Below, one piece after another: positions 12,356-23,426 of a stretch of DNA of 64,000 bases (positions within the stretch are counted from its first letter, which is position 1; the number at the start of each line of letters is the position of its first letter). Where the stretch lies: the NCBI RefSeq assembly GCF_010093815.1, contig NW_022985556.1, positions 494,513 to 558,512 of the forward strand, in the 5' to 3' direction. The notes beneath the pieces are model-generated. The model saw only the letters and a program-made list of their open reading frames with translations, was not told where the DNA came from and did not search any database. The translations under genes and the position numbers were made by a program. Source of the DNA: Pseudovirgaria hyperparasitica. Taxonomy: Eukaryota > Ascomycota > Dothideomycetes > Acrospermales > Acrospermaceae.

Positions 12356-14929
12356 TCAGCGCCGGGTCCCTGAAAACTCACTATTCCGCCTCACAGCTAA
12401 GAAGGTCAAGCTCCACAGCTGTCGGATGTTACTTTCCGGTCTCGTCCCATCAGGAGGCGGCGGCAGACTGCCCAACGGCGTCGTCTCGAATCGGCCATCC
12501 GTATAAGTCCAACCCCATACCTCGCCGCTCAATTGATCTTCGTTATCCTCAATCAAGTCCCAAAGATGGTTATACGCGTCCATAATCTTCACATGCAGCA
12601 TCTCATTCGCACAAAATTCCGGCTGCGAGTCAGAATTACAGCGATCAAGTTGTCGTTCCAGTCCGGCCGCCATCATGGCGAGCTGCCAGGACCAAATAAC
12701 CGTGCCGTGATACGCGGAATTTGTAAAGTTCGTTGAGTACACCGGGTCTCCGCCGAATGCTGGGTTCGCAACTAGCAGGCCTGCATCGGTGCTCAAGCCA
12801 ACGGGATAGGGCGCGAGGATGTGTGTCGATACTTGATCCATGAAAGCGGTGAGTTGGGCCTGGTTCGTGGAGTTGAGAAGGAAGAGCCGGAAGCAGTCGT
12901 CGGTGTTCATGACGCGGACTAGGTCTTGGTTGTTGTTGCCCTCGAGGGCGAGGGCGTAGAAGTTGATGGGGGACGTGAGTGTTTCTGCCTGTGACGGGAA
13001 GGAGAATTGATTGTCTGTGACGTAATCGGATACGAGGGACGCAGCTTCTTCAGTGTTGATAGTAATAGAAAAGAAATCTAGGGTTGATTCCTCCCAGATG
13101 TCTGCGTATCGACTAGCTAAGGTGCTCCATTCAGGGTGTTCCGGGAAGAAACCTGCAGTCGATAGCTGGGACAATGAGCGAAGAGCAGCTGGGACCAGCG
13201 CAGTGTTGACATCGTACGGAATGCGTCCACCTCCTATGCCATAAGTGGAATCACGCCACTGGCCGACAATCTGGTCTTCTTTGAGACGTATCAAATTATC
13301 ACGAGTTTGACCGCCTGGCTGAGCAAAAGCTGCCGTTAGATCCATGATACGCTCGGCCGTGACCAAGGCCAGATCGCGGTAGGACATTCCTGCATTGTTG
13401 GGGTCTACAGTGGCCTTCGTCTCTAGGAAGTCGGCCATGCGTGCTCGTCCGATGGGACTACGGAGAAAGTAGTATTCCATCGTGATTGGAAGGAAGTAAT
13501 CTGTGTCGATCATCTTGTAGTCGTACTGCGGGTCTGTTGACGTAATGTTGTTTTGAATATTCAAGTAGGTTGCATAATCACCAATCGTCTCTTCGTGGCA
13601 GACACTGCCGTCAGTCGAGTTGACACGCTCCAATACAGCTCCAATGACTGCTTCGACGGCACTGTCTTTTCCTTCGCTTAGTACTGGTTGCAATAAGAGC
13701 ATTGCTATCATTGTGTCTCGACCGAAGTACGTAAGGAACCGCCATGTCCCTGCCAAGAGCTTGTCCGTATAGGACAGAAACGATAGAGAAACAGCCTGAT
13801 CTGTAGCTTGAGAGAGCAAAGCATAGGACGAAGGATTGAGAACCGCGTCAGGGCTGATCCGCTCGAGCTGTGGATAGTCGAAAGTTGCATTAAATTGATA
13901 AGTACCGGACTCGAAAAATAAGGTCCCGTTGTCAGTTTTAATCCCAGCATCCCCGACTGGTGTGAACGATAACTGTGTAGTTGTGACATTGTCGAGCCAT
14001 GTCCTACTGATGGATACTCCAGAGTTTGCAATCTCCTCAATTATCAGGGCATCTTGAATGATAGGGTACAGGAGACTTGGACCTTCGGTAAAGTCTCGCA
14101 TTGTCCGTATACTTCCAAGGATAGGAATGGTCAACACAGCAGACGAGTTCAATCTCACATATCCGGCTACCCCAACGACCGGATTCCTGGAAGAGCCTGA
14201 CTCGTACACACCCTCGATCGTATTTCCTGATGGCATTTCCTCCAGTTGAATCGTCAAACTACCATTTACGCCATCTTGGGGTTGGAAGAATGCAAGAAGG
14301 CCACTATTGCCAGAGGCCCAAGCAACCTGATGGAATCAGAAATTGACAGGATAACACATGCCCTTGAAGCTTACCAGAAGCCGTGGACTAATAAAAGTCA
14401 AATTGCTATCATCAAGTGGGCTCGTCACTACCACGTGAGAGCTGGAGTGACAATCCCCGTAGAAATAGTTCTCGTAAGGTCCGTCACTAAGATGCAATCT
14501 TGTTGGCTCTTCTATACATTCTACACCGCCATTTGGAAGTATTGGTGTGCCTGTCGGGTTTGGGGAGTCGGTCGTAGATGTTGTCGGGTAAACGAGCTGG
14601 TTGTTCACACATCTATACGCCATGAGTCCATATTTTGCTCAGAAAATCTGCGTTACCATACGAATACATGCTAGGTAAGTAACAGTCCTCATCGCATCGC
14701 AGTGTTGGCTGTCCCTCGATGACCGGGCATAGAAAGCCGCCATCATAGCAAGTATACTACCCATTACTAACATCAGCACGAGGCTTCATTACTCTCACTC
14801 ATATATACTCACTAACGATGTGTAATAGCGAGCTGGACCACAGTCAAGAAGTTGCTCTACTGCCTGTGGGCTTGCTGCGATTAATGAAAGCTGGGATACA
14901 GCTAGTAATGCTATAATTGAGAGGCTCAT
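12356..14929 (-). CDS. Secreted six-hairpin glycosidase-like protein (glycogen-debranching-enzyme-like)
   Basis: Four exons: 14929-14813, 14756-14662, 14612-14375 and 14326-12356, phases 0/2/0, 806 residues. Exon 1 encodes a signal peptide (MSLSIIALLAVSQL..., likely cleavage after the AAS near residue 20). Exons 1-3 form a small Cys-rich N-terminal region with Cys spaced around Tyr (CYDGG, LC, CDEDCY, YSC), a pattern found ahead of several secreted fungal carbohydrate-active proteins. The large exon holds a beta-rich part and then an alpha/alpha-barrel (YFGRDTMIAMLLLQP, followed later by YHGTVIWSWQ), as in amylo-alpha-1,6-glucosidase-like six-hairpin enzymes. Several NxS/T sites fit secretion. 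I infer an extracellular glycosidase; the substrate is unknown. It ends convergently with the P450. Confidence 0.78.
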
Positions 14930-15532
14930 CTTGACTATCAGTATGGATGAGGAAATATATGAATCTTATGGAATAGGAGAAGTCGAAGCTCATCGACCTA
15001 GAAACTGTGCTGAGCGTATGCTTCTAGAAGTAGAGGAGCACACCGCAGCTATGTGACAGCGGTTGGTTACCATCGAGCACAATATGTCGGCAAACAATGA
15101 TTATAGTCACTTATAGCACGCATCCTGCCGCCTCTTACGTACATGTCCAAGATCTGCTTAACGGCACTGGAAGAATCGAGGCGAGCTAGAGCCTTGGAAG
15201 GTCAACTTATTTCGGATCAAGAATGAAAAGTGCGGGGTACAACTGATGATCGAATAATATGTATCCATTTCAGAGTTCTGATTTGCATGCAATCCCACGA
15301 TAGATCGGGCTGAATGATCGATTCTAGTGCGACGACAAAATGGAATTGAGATGCTTGAAACAATGCAGTTCAGATGGATATGCGGCGTGCTTGAAGCTTC
15401 CGTGATTGACCAATCACAAGTCTGCTTGGCGCTGTCACCAACAAGGCTCGACCGGGTGTTGCACAAGATCAACAGGAGTTGCTCGCCGCATCTTTGATAT
15501 TGCAAAGCTCTCAATACTAGCACGTAGCCAAG
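14930..15532. other. Intergenic, divergent promoters
   Basis: Shared upstream region between the secreted glycosidase-like gene (-) and the DUF1772 gene (+). No gene seen; small frames here are unsupported. Confidence 0.5.
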
Positions 15533-16222
15533 ATGAGTGCGTACGCAGCCAGGCCGATGCCATCGTCGGTGAAGGTAGTACAGTGCATTGGAATCACGTC
15601 TGCCGCGTACCTGCTAGGTAAGAGTGTAACGGATTCCATCCTCAAGAGTCTTCGCGACGAATAGACTGATGATTGAAGGATAGGCCAAGTTGTGACTCTC
15701 AGTACTTGCGCGATACCAGCAATTCTGCAAGCTCCAGCGCCCCTGGCTGCCAGACAATGGGTGACCATGTTCGTGCGCGCAAGAGCTCTCGGCATCGCCG
15801 TTACTGCGATCCCCGTAGTCGCCTTCTCATGGTTGGCTTGGAAAGGCGAGTGCGTTTGTCTCATAGAGTGATTAATTCTGACCTTTTCAGACGGCTTGCA
15901 GCCTAGAAACTTCAAGCTCTACTTGACTGCCGCCCTTATGCACTTTCTCGTCTTCCCATACACTATGCTCGTCATCCTTCCTACGAACAACAAGCTTGAA
16001 GAGAAGGCTCAAACTATGTCAGATAATGAAGTCGAACCTTCAGCTGCGGAGGCTGGTATTCAAAAGGAAGAGACGGTTCATGCCTTGGTTGACAAATGGG
16101 GCTTGGTTGCGATAGGCAGAGCGGTCCTCGCTGGAGTCGGAACTGTATGTGGACTCATGGCCACTGTAAAACAGTACGATGTGGTCATAGTTGACCTTGC
16201 CTCCCTGGCCAAGCCCGAGTGA
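15533..16222 (+). CDS. DUF1772 (anthrone oxygenase-like) membrane protein
   Basis: Exons 15533-15617, 15684-15845 and 15891-16222, 192 residues. The second intron begins GC (AAAG|GCGAGT) and ends TTTTCAG. Using the nearby GTGCGT donor instead puts a stop in frame, so a GC-AG intron is the consistent reading. The protein has four hydrophobic segments (roughly residues 15-38, 58-80, 92-112 and 155-175) and a conserved-looking NxKLEEKA in the third loop, as in the DUF1772 family. Members include anthrone oxygenases and many uncharacterised small membrane proteins. No polyketide synthase is nearby, so a role in quinone chemistry is not supported here. Confidence 0.75.
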
Positions 16223-18120
16223 TTCATATGAAAGGCAAGCCAAAGGACTCGCGCGAACGACTGTCAACGACTGTGAAATGAACAGATTGATACCAGGATT
16301 TGAACTGTAAGATAAGGAGAGAGTATTACAGCCAGTAGTGGTTGCTATTGAGATAGCGCATTCAAGCGCGGCGATGCCAAACGGAGTCGTCCGACCTGAA
16401 GTCGAAGTGCTAGTATTATAGTAGTGCAACCCGTAAGTTTGGCCTTGTAGTAAATCCACGAGCATATGCCACGCGAGCAAGAATCACATACAAGATAACA
16501 TATGTAGTGCTTACAAACGTCATATTCAGTGCATATTTAATCTCTAATATTTCCCAGCTAGAGACATGCATGGATATCTAGTTATTCACGATTGTTTCAA
16601 TCAAATACAGACAAATACTAAGACTAAGTATTACGGATATTTACTTAATGTTCGATTGCATACTATTGCACGATATGAGGTGCAAGTGCGGCTACACAGA
16701 GACGGACTCACCGTCCCGTTTCGAGTCATCCGCACCAGGTAGAGAGTACATCACTGCTAGTGGTAGATAAGCTGGCCATCAAGTGAGCACGAGGGCAGCC
16801 AAGTACGACATAAGAGCAGCTCATGATCATCAGGCCGTGATGATAGCCCACGTTGAGGTTAAGACATGATGAGATAGCGACCTGCAACAAAGTTCAGCTG
16901 CTTCATGATCAGGGCGAGACTTATCTCCAGCCGAAAGATGGATGGTGGCGCTTTCGCGTGCCACCGTTGCACCTGTGGTATTTAGGCCATCTGACGGGCC
17001 CAAAGTAGCAGGCTTCTAGAACTATTTGGTCTCTTTACTGGTCGACCAGCGTCTGACACTGACAGCCCCTGACAGCCCATGTGGCAAAGGGTGCAGTCCC
17101 TTAAAAGTGTCCCAAAGATGCATCATTGCTTCTTGAGGTAGTTACAGTTGCAGTCCTACAGCTAACGTAAATCTCCTGTCTAGAACCCTTGGTAAGAGTT
17201 CGAAAGAGCAGTAGTGGATAACAAACTCAGTGACTCCGTGGATGCCCTGGTCTAGAGACATGTCTGACTACAGCTACCCAACCATATCTGATCTTTCTAG
17301 GCGACTCTCCGATATGAGCTGGCTGTAAACTGAATCCAAGTAGCATGAATCTTCGTTAGTGGTCCTTGGCTGCACTGGCCATTGGTGCCAGTAATAGTAA
17401 GCGACCGAAAATGTCCAAAATGGCTCACGAGGCTGGCGAGGATGTAGCATGTGCCCAAGATACGATATGCGATATGTGAGTTATCGCAAGATGGCGAGAT
17501 AGATCATCATCATTTTCAAGGACAGAAGAAGTCATGCTCCCCCATTGCGTTATCAGACCTTCAAGGACTCTGTTCACAACACCACTGTCCTCCTCCTTGT
17601 CTCGTTTGCCGGGCGGAAGACCGTGCACCTATCGGCTTATCTTAGTGTCAGCCTGGTGTTGTGGCTGGCCCCGCCCCCGGCCGCCAGGACCATTGAATGT
17701 TCGTTCCTTGGGATTCAATCAGCATTCATTTGTCCACTCCGTACCAACATCTCTTACTTCTCGGCCACTCTATACCTATGTGTTGTACCTCTCCAGCTCC
17801 CTGATTCTCCGCTTGCATAATATCTTCCGGTAAGCTTTCTTAAGCCCAGGAACAGCATTAGGACCCTTAAACATCCTGCTACCCCCCATATAAGCATTCA
17901 CGCAGGTGCTGAGAAACAACAGTACTCCACACTTCTTGGTCCTCGAGCCTCTACAGCCTGTCCCACGTCCTTCTACATGCGTGCTTGGAAGGCTCTTCGC
18001 TGAGCCGCATTCAGCTTTGGCTTCGACTCTCTTACAGCAATTACCTATCGACCCCTCGAAACCCTCCCAAGCCTCGTCCGAGACATCGGGTGATCAAAAG
18101 CCGCAATACACATACTCAAG
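16223..18120. other. Intergenic and 5' leader of the F-box gene
   Basis: No supportable gene over 1.9 kb. A B-box-like GGATTTGAACT near 16295 does not fold into a tRNA. The last 200 bp before 18121 are pyrimidine- and CA-rich, as expected for the 5' leader. Confidence 0.5.
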
Positions 18121-20241
18121 ATGCAAGCCATATCCTTCACTCCTGTCATGGAGGAGCCTTCCGAAGAGGCAGCCCCAGAATCTCCTCAAAACGGTTCGGC
18201 ACCAGGCACTCCCATGGACGAGCAACCGAAGCCCAAACACCGGCATCGCCTCATGAGAGGTCTATCGCGAATGTCCTCGTCACCGTCTCTGGCGAAGCTC
18301 ACGCGATCACGAAGCTCTTCCAATCCGATATACAGAGCAGGTGACAGGGGCTCAATGTCATGCGTATCTTTGGCATCTGCCTCGCCATTCGGATCGTATG
18401 GCAGCTATGCCTCAGAACTGTCTGCCGGTTATTCTACTGCTCCGACTTCAGTACCAGGGACGCCTGGTCCAGAGCTCCCGCTGTCCACAAAACCCAGACT
18501 ACATCTCTTTGCCGCAGATCGACCAAGAACCGCTACTATGCCGTCCGACATAATCGCCTCGGCTCGTATGAACGCCTTCGACGAAGCGGACTACTTTAAC
18601 CTGCCGGTACAAAAAGCTTCAAAACCTTTTCCTCGTCGACCGAACTTCAACTTCTGGGAAGACATGCCGTTCGAAGTGCGTCTGGAAATCTTTCGCTTCC
18701 TGCGACCGAGAGAGATAGTCCAGTGTTCCGCAGTCTCCAAGTCCTGGCACAAGATGTGCTACGATGGTCAACTTTGGAGCAGACTAGACGCATCTGAATA
18801 CTACCGTGATATCCCAGCCGACTCTTTGGTGAAAATAATAACTAATGCTGGACCGTTCGTACGAGACCTCAACCTGCGAGGCTGTGTACAACTTCGCGAA
18901 CGATGGAACTCCAAAGGTCTAGCAGATGCCTGCAGAAATCTAGAAAATTTCTCTCTGGAGGGCTGTAAGATTGACCGGGCGTCTGTGCATTGTTTCCTAC
19001 TTCAAAACACTCGTCTTGTCAGCATTAACTTATCCGGCCTTCAAGCTGCGACAAATGCCGGACTAAAGATTGTTGCCCAACACTGCCCCAAGCTCGAGGA
19101 GCTGAATGTCTCATGGTGCCAGAACATAGATGGCAAAGGCATCAAGAAGGTCGTCGAGTCATGCGCCAACTTGAAAGAGCTCCGAGCCGGCGAGACTGGT
19201 GGATGGGATGATGTCGACCTCACGCACGAGATATTCAAGCGCAATACACTGGAGCGACTGGTGCTCAATAATTGCGACTCTCTTACTGATGACTCGCTCT
19301 CTGCGCTCATGATTGGTATCGATAGCGAGATTGATGTATTGACGGAGAGAGCGATTGTACCTCCTCGCAAGCTCAAATACCTGGACTTGAGCCGATGCCG
19401 CCCAATCACAGACAAAGGTGTCAAGACCATGGCTCATAATCTCCCATTCCTTGAAAGTCTCCTGTTGAGCAAGTGCTCCTCTCTGACTGACGATTCTGTA
19501 TCCGAGGTTCTCTCGACACTACCAAGCCTCGTCAACCTCGACCTCGAAGAACTCGAGGAACTGACAAGTGCCTCGCTTCAAGCTCTTGCTGCTGCACCCG
19601 GCCGTGAGCAGCTTTCTCATCTCTGCATCTCATATTGCGAGAACATCAGCGACACTGGCGTTCTCCCAATTCTTCAGCATTGCCCACGTTTAGCATCAAT
19701 CGAGATGGACAACACCCGTATCACCGATCTCGTGCTCATCGAAGCTGCAGCGACCATGGCTTCGCGGAATAGGGTCGCTCGGGGACTGTATAGTGGTGAT
19801 ATCCCAACGATTGGAATGCGCCTAGTTGCATATGATTGTGCCAATATCACGTGGTCCGGCATCAACTGCATCCTAACATGCAATGCTCAAGAGACACGCG
19901 CTACTACTCAAGGTGGCAAATCGACCTTCCCGAGCCAGATCATTGGACTCAAGTGTTTCTATAATTGGCAGCCAACAGTGGACGAACATACCAAAAGGGT
20001 GATGCGCGGAGATTTTGTCGCGGCCACAAGGCTCTGGAGAAAATGGCATGACTGGATGTTATACCAGGAAGAAGCAGCGGCTGGTGGGAATACTCGAGCA
20101 CGTCGACGAAGGGCCCGACGTGCGGAGGCAGCACATGCAGAGGAAGAAGAAGCTGCAGGCTCTGGAACTGGACCTGGTGCTGGACGCCGGAGGAGAGCGA
20201 GAAGTGGACCTGCGGCCAGCAGTGGCTGCTCTATGATGTGA
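18121..20241 (+). CDS. F-box and leucine-rich-repeat protein ending in a CaaX box
   Basis: Single exon, 706 residues. The N-terminal 170 residues are Ser/Pro-rich, with clusters of basic-Ser motifs (LTRSRSSS). An F-box lies near residues 177-222 (FWEDMPFEVRLEIFRFLRPREI...VSKSWH). About a dozen cysteine-containing-type LRRs follow (LNLRGC, LNVSWCQNI, LVLNNCDSLTD, LDLSRCRPITD, LCISYCENISDTG). After a Trp-rich segment, the tail is Arg/Ala/Glu-rich and ends in C-S-M-M. F-box proteins join Skp1-Cullin1 and recruit substrates for ubiquitination; LRRs of this class occur in Grr1 and FBXL2-type proteins. A terminal CaaX with Met suggests farnesylation and membrane placement, as in mammalian FBXL2, whose CaaX is geranylgeranylated. 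The substrate is not known. Confidence 0.88.
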   Translation: MQAISFTPVMEEPSEEAAPESPQNGSAPGTPMDEQPKPKHRHRLMRGLSRMSSSPSLAKLTRSRSSSNPIYRAGDRGSMSCVSLASASPFGSYGSYASELSAGYSTAPTSVPGTPGPELPLSTKPRLHLFAADRPRTATMPSDIIASARMNAFDEADYFNLPVQKASKPFPRRPNFNFWEDMPFEVRLEIFRFLRPREIVQCSAVSKSWHKMCYDGQLWSRLDASEYYRDIPADSLVKIITNAGPFVRDLNLRGCVQLRERWNSKGLADACRNLENFSLEGCKIDRASVHCFLLQNTRLVSINLSGLQAATNAGLKIVAQHCPKLEELNVSWCQNIDGKGIKKVVESCANLKELRAGETGGWDDVDLTHEIFKRNTLERLVLNNCDSLTDDSLSALMIGIDSEIDVLTERAIVPPRKLKYLDLSRCRPITDKGVKTMAHNLPFLESLLLSKCSSLTDDSVSEVLSTLPSLVNLDLEELEELTSASLQALAAAPGREQLSHLCISYCENISDTGVLPILQHCPRLASIEMDNTRITDLVLIEAAATMASRNRVARGLYSGDIPTIGMRLVAYDCANITWSGINCILTCNAQETRATTQGGKSTFPSQIIGLKCFYNWQPTVDEHTKRVMRGDFVAATRLWRKWHDWMLYQEEAAAGGNTRARRRRARRAEAAHAEEEEAAGSGTGPGAGRRRRARSGPAASSGCSMM

Positions 20242-20740
20242 GGGACATCACGGTGTGTTTTCTCGACACATATATTTTCTTTGGTTATCCCTCCTGTCCT
20301 TCCAGCGATCCCGTCGGTCTGTATTAGACGCAGACTCCCTACGCACATGGCTACAAACATGTCGCATTTTCTTTCTCAACATTTTCTTGAGTATGGTTGG
20401 CATGAACGAAGAGCACAACGGGCGTTTAGATCTGATAAGGAGGATCACAATGGCGGCGCTGGGCTGGCGCTTACGGATACGGCATTCTTTTCGTTGTATA
20501 GGCGCCTGGCGAATGCAGCTTGGCGTGCCATCTTTCGGGTATCTGTATCTACGGTCTAGTAGATAGATAAATTGCATACGGACTTGTACATCCATTTAAT
20601 CGCACATGACTGAATCGAGCGCAACATGCGAATGATGCAACGTCCATTACAAGTCAGACCAGACCCCCCGATCCTTTGTATAGATAGAAAGGTTTGGGCG
20701 AAGTCGAGACCGTAACAATTCATTTATGGAAGCTTCTCCT
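20242..20740. other. Intergenic, convergent 3' ends
   Basis: Between the F-box gene (+) and the parvulin-like gene (-). No coding signal that I trust. Confidence 0.5.
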
Positions 20741-21488
20741 CTACCTTGCATCGACCTTGATGATATGATACCCTTCCTTCGACTTGGCCGTCCCAATCCA
20801 CATATTCCCGCCCTGACTAACCGGCAACCACAGCGCAACATCGGTGAACTCGGCCATATTGCCCACCTTGGATATCACGCCCAACGCACCACCTGCAACA
20901 CACCATATAAGCACTCACTACAAAACCTCTACCTACGTACTGTAGACCCTAATGAAATAAAATCCCAAAATGCCCCCCCTCCCCCTTTCCCAAAGAAAAA
21001 CAACATCAGAAGAGCGAAGGAGACATACCATTCTTCTTCTTCTCCTCCGAGTACTTCTCCACCACAGCCGCCCAGTCGGTCCCAGCACGTAGCTCCTCAA
21101 GTGCGCTGCGCATGGGTCCTTCCTTGGACGTGAAGATGCCGCTGCATTTGGCGGATTGGACGCCTTTGAGCGCGCTGATCTCCGGGTATTCGTCGTGCCA
21201 GAGTTTGGGCGCTTTGGCGTATTTGGCGTCGAGGGTGTCGATTATTGTTAGGCCTTTGTTGCTGGATTTGGGATTGGTGGTGGTGGTGGTTGTTCTGGAT
21301 TTGGTGTCTTTGGGCTGGGGCTTGGGTTTGGGCATTTTGGAGAGGATTTTGGGGGGGGGTTTGGGTTGGGGGTTTGATATAGATGGTTGGAGGGTTGGAG
21401 ATGGAAGTGTATGGAGTGGGGTTAGGAGGGAGGAGTGGGGATACAAGGCGGACATGGCAGGGATGTGTGATGGTGCTGCGCCAGGCAT
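20741..21488 (-). CDS. Divergent parvulin-like (PPIase-fold) protein
   Basis: Exons 21488-21029 and 20892-20741 (intron 136 bp, GTATGT...TTGCAG), 203 residues from the upstream ATG; an inner ATG (MPKPKPQPK...) would give a shorter form more like Par14. The C-terminal 100 residues follow the parvulin plan: ALEELRAGTDWAAVVEKYSE, then KKNGGALGVISKVGNMAEF, FTDVALWL, and the closing EGYHIIKVDAR. Active-site divergence is visible: where family members have R-H-I-L, this protein has S-G-I-F, so the first catalytic His is lost, while the second His (GYHII) remains. The N-terminus is Pro/Ser/Thr/Lys-rich; with the long start it could be a targeting sequence. I infer a parvulin fold with weak or no isomerase activity. 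It is divergent from ALKBH6, sharing about 140 bp. Confidence 0.6.
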
Positions 21489-21514
21489 CAAGGCAGCACT
21501 TCGTCATTGAGGGC

Positions 21515-21522
21515 TATAAAAA
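21515..21522 (+). promoter_or_regulatory. TATA box of the ALKBH6-like gene
   Basis: CTATAAAAAGG about 114 bp before the ATG at 21629, at a usual TATA-to-ATG distance with a CA-rich leader between them. Confidence 0.4.
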
Positions 21523-21628
21523 GGGTATTATCCATTTTGACGACTTCATAAACCAAGTAAAACACACACAACGCAAACCACAAAACACCACATCACCATC
21601 TACATAGAAACACCACCACCCTCCCAAA

Positions 21629-22366
21629 ATGCCCTCTCCCCCTCCCACTCCCTCCACCCCCCTACCCCTCCCCACCCTCCCCAAAACCATAACCTACCAC
21701 CCAACCTTCCTCACTCCCACCGAACAATCCACCCTCCTCTCCTCCCTCCCCCAAACCCACTGGATCCCCCTCTCCAACCGCCGCCTCCAAGCCTGGCCCT
21801 CCCCCCTCACACCCACCACATCCACCCTCCTCACCACCACCCGCCTCCCCCCCTTCCTCACAGACCCAATCCTCCCCCGTCTAGCCCAACTAGGCATCTT
21901 CAGAAACACAGCCCACGGCGCACCAAATCACGTCCTGGTCAACGAATACGCACCAGGCCAAGGCATCATGCCACATGAAGACGGGCCGGCGTACGCGGGC
22001 GTTGTGGCGACGGTTAGTCTGGGGGGCGCGGTCGTGCTTGAGATTTGGGGCAAGGGGGATGGCGAAGGGAGTGCAGACGAAACCAGCATAGTAGAAGGAG
22101 AGAGGAAACCCCTCTACCGCATCCTCCAGGAACCTGGCTCCCTGCTCGTCACCACGGGGGAGGCATACACGGACTACCTGCACGGCATCGCGGCTGTCGA
22201 GGTCGACGAGGATGTAAATGAGGCGTCGATTGCGAATTGGCATGTTTTGGGGGATCGGGGGGCGTATGCGGGGGGCAGGAATGTGAGGGGTACGAGGACG
22301 AGTTTGACGTATCGGGATGTGCTGAGGGTGAGGGATGGGAGGCGGATTTTGGGGTTGAGGGGGTGA
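21629..22366 (+). CDS. ALKBH6: ALKBH6-like 2-oxoglutarate/Fe(II) dioxygenase
   Basis: Single exon, 245 residues, the family's usual length. It has the 2-oxoglutarate/iron dioxygenase core: the HxD of MPHEDGPAY (His116, Asp118), the distal His185 in YLHGI, and the 2-oxoglutarate-binding Arg in RTSLTYRDV (Arg223/Arg229). The preceding NHVLVNEYAPGQGI is typical of the ALKBH6 branch of AlkB homologues, whose substrate is still debated. The N-terminal 80 residues are Pro/Thr/Leu-rich with C-ended codons, while the last 60 codons switch to G-rich sense sequence. All iron and cofactor residues are present, so activity is expected. Confidence 0.88.
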   Translation: MPSPPPTPSTPLPLPTLPKTITYHPTFLTPTEQSTLLSSLPQTHWIPLSNRRLQAWPSPLTPTTSTLLTTTRLPPFLTDPILPRLAQLGIFRNTAHGAPNHVLVNEYAPGQGIMPHEDGPAYAGVVATVSLGGAVVLEIWGKGDGEGSADETSIVEGERKPLYRILQEPGSLLVTTGEAYTDYLHGIAAVEVDEDVNEASIANWHVLGDRGAYAGGRNVRGTRTSLTYRDVLRVRDGRRILGLRG

Positions 22367-23426
22367 GCGAGGATGGATAATCTGGTGCTGAGGATGTGGA
22401 GAGAGTGTTTCTGGGATGGGCGTCGCTCGATGCGCTCGAACTCGACGACTACTGAGCCTCACGACACTCCACACCACACACGACGAACCAGACATCCAAC
22501 ATCCAAGCACAACATCCAACCCCTTCCACGACCCAAAGACCCATACGCCCTTGAAAAACATCTATAAAACCACACCAGAGCACATCTCACACCCAAAACA
22601 GGCGTTCTCGTCAAACGCATTCCGACCTCGCCATACATACATACCTACCTGCCTCCCTACCTCCTCCAAGCCCCAATCTAATCCACTCCAACACCCAAAC
22701 CCAACAACGAAGAAACGGGAATCTCACTCACTCACTCACTCACTCACCCATCCCCAAAACCAACAATCCCATCAACACCCAACATCCGCGGCCAACATCG
22801 AAACCCCGTACTAACCCCCATGCCAAGCACGCGGAGCTCTACTGATACCTTATACAACGAAAACAGTCCATCATCTACGAACCTTGACATGAGGTCGAGG
22901 GTCGATATATACCATCGAGAATAAATGGCGATACGTAGTAATAGCGGGAGATGACTGATGACTTATGATTACGGTTGCGGCGCACGGTATGATATATGGC
23001 TGATAAGGTGGATGTATATCTGGTTAGGTGGACGTATGATATCTGGCCGAGGGAGTGTGTTTGGCTCTTTATAAAATTGGATTGAATTGAGTGGGAGGGA
23101 GGACAGAATGGGATGTGATGTACGGCGATGAGATGGGATGGGTTGTAATGCGATATGCAGCAACATACCCCAACACACCGTATCGAGCGCCCTGACTACA
23201 CATAGAAGAAGAAGAAGAAGAAGACGACGCAGTGCAAAGACAAAAAGCTCCAGACAGAAGACAGCAGAAAGTCACACGACGACGCAACACTCTCTCATTG
23301 CCCATTCTACACCTAATATAAACATGTTCCCACACACACACCGAGACCACAACGCTAACCATTCACTGCCCCTTCCCAAGTTCAATACAACGGCACGGCA
23401 TCACATCACATCATATCTCATCCTCA
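22367..23426. other. Intergenic, convergent; microsatellites
   Basis: Between ALKBH6-like (+) and SEC39 (-). Holds a (TCAC)n tract at about 22722-22747 and a (GAA)n-type run near 23204-23224. No gene seen. Confidence 0.5.

Noticed and set aside
16285-16310. B-box-like GGATTTGAACT (- strand GTTCAAATCC)
   Set aside because: The T-stem does not pair and there is no A box or anticodon arm at the right distance.
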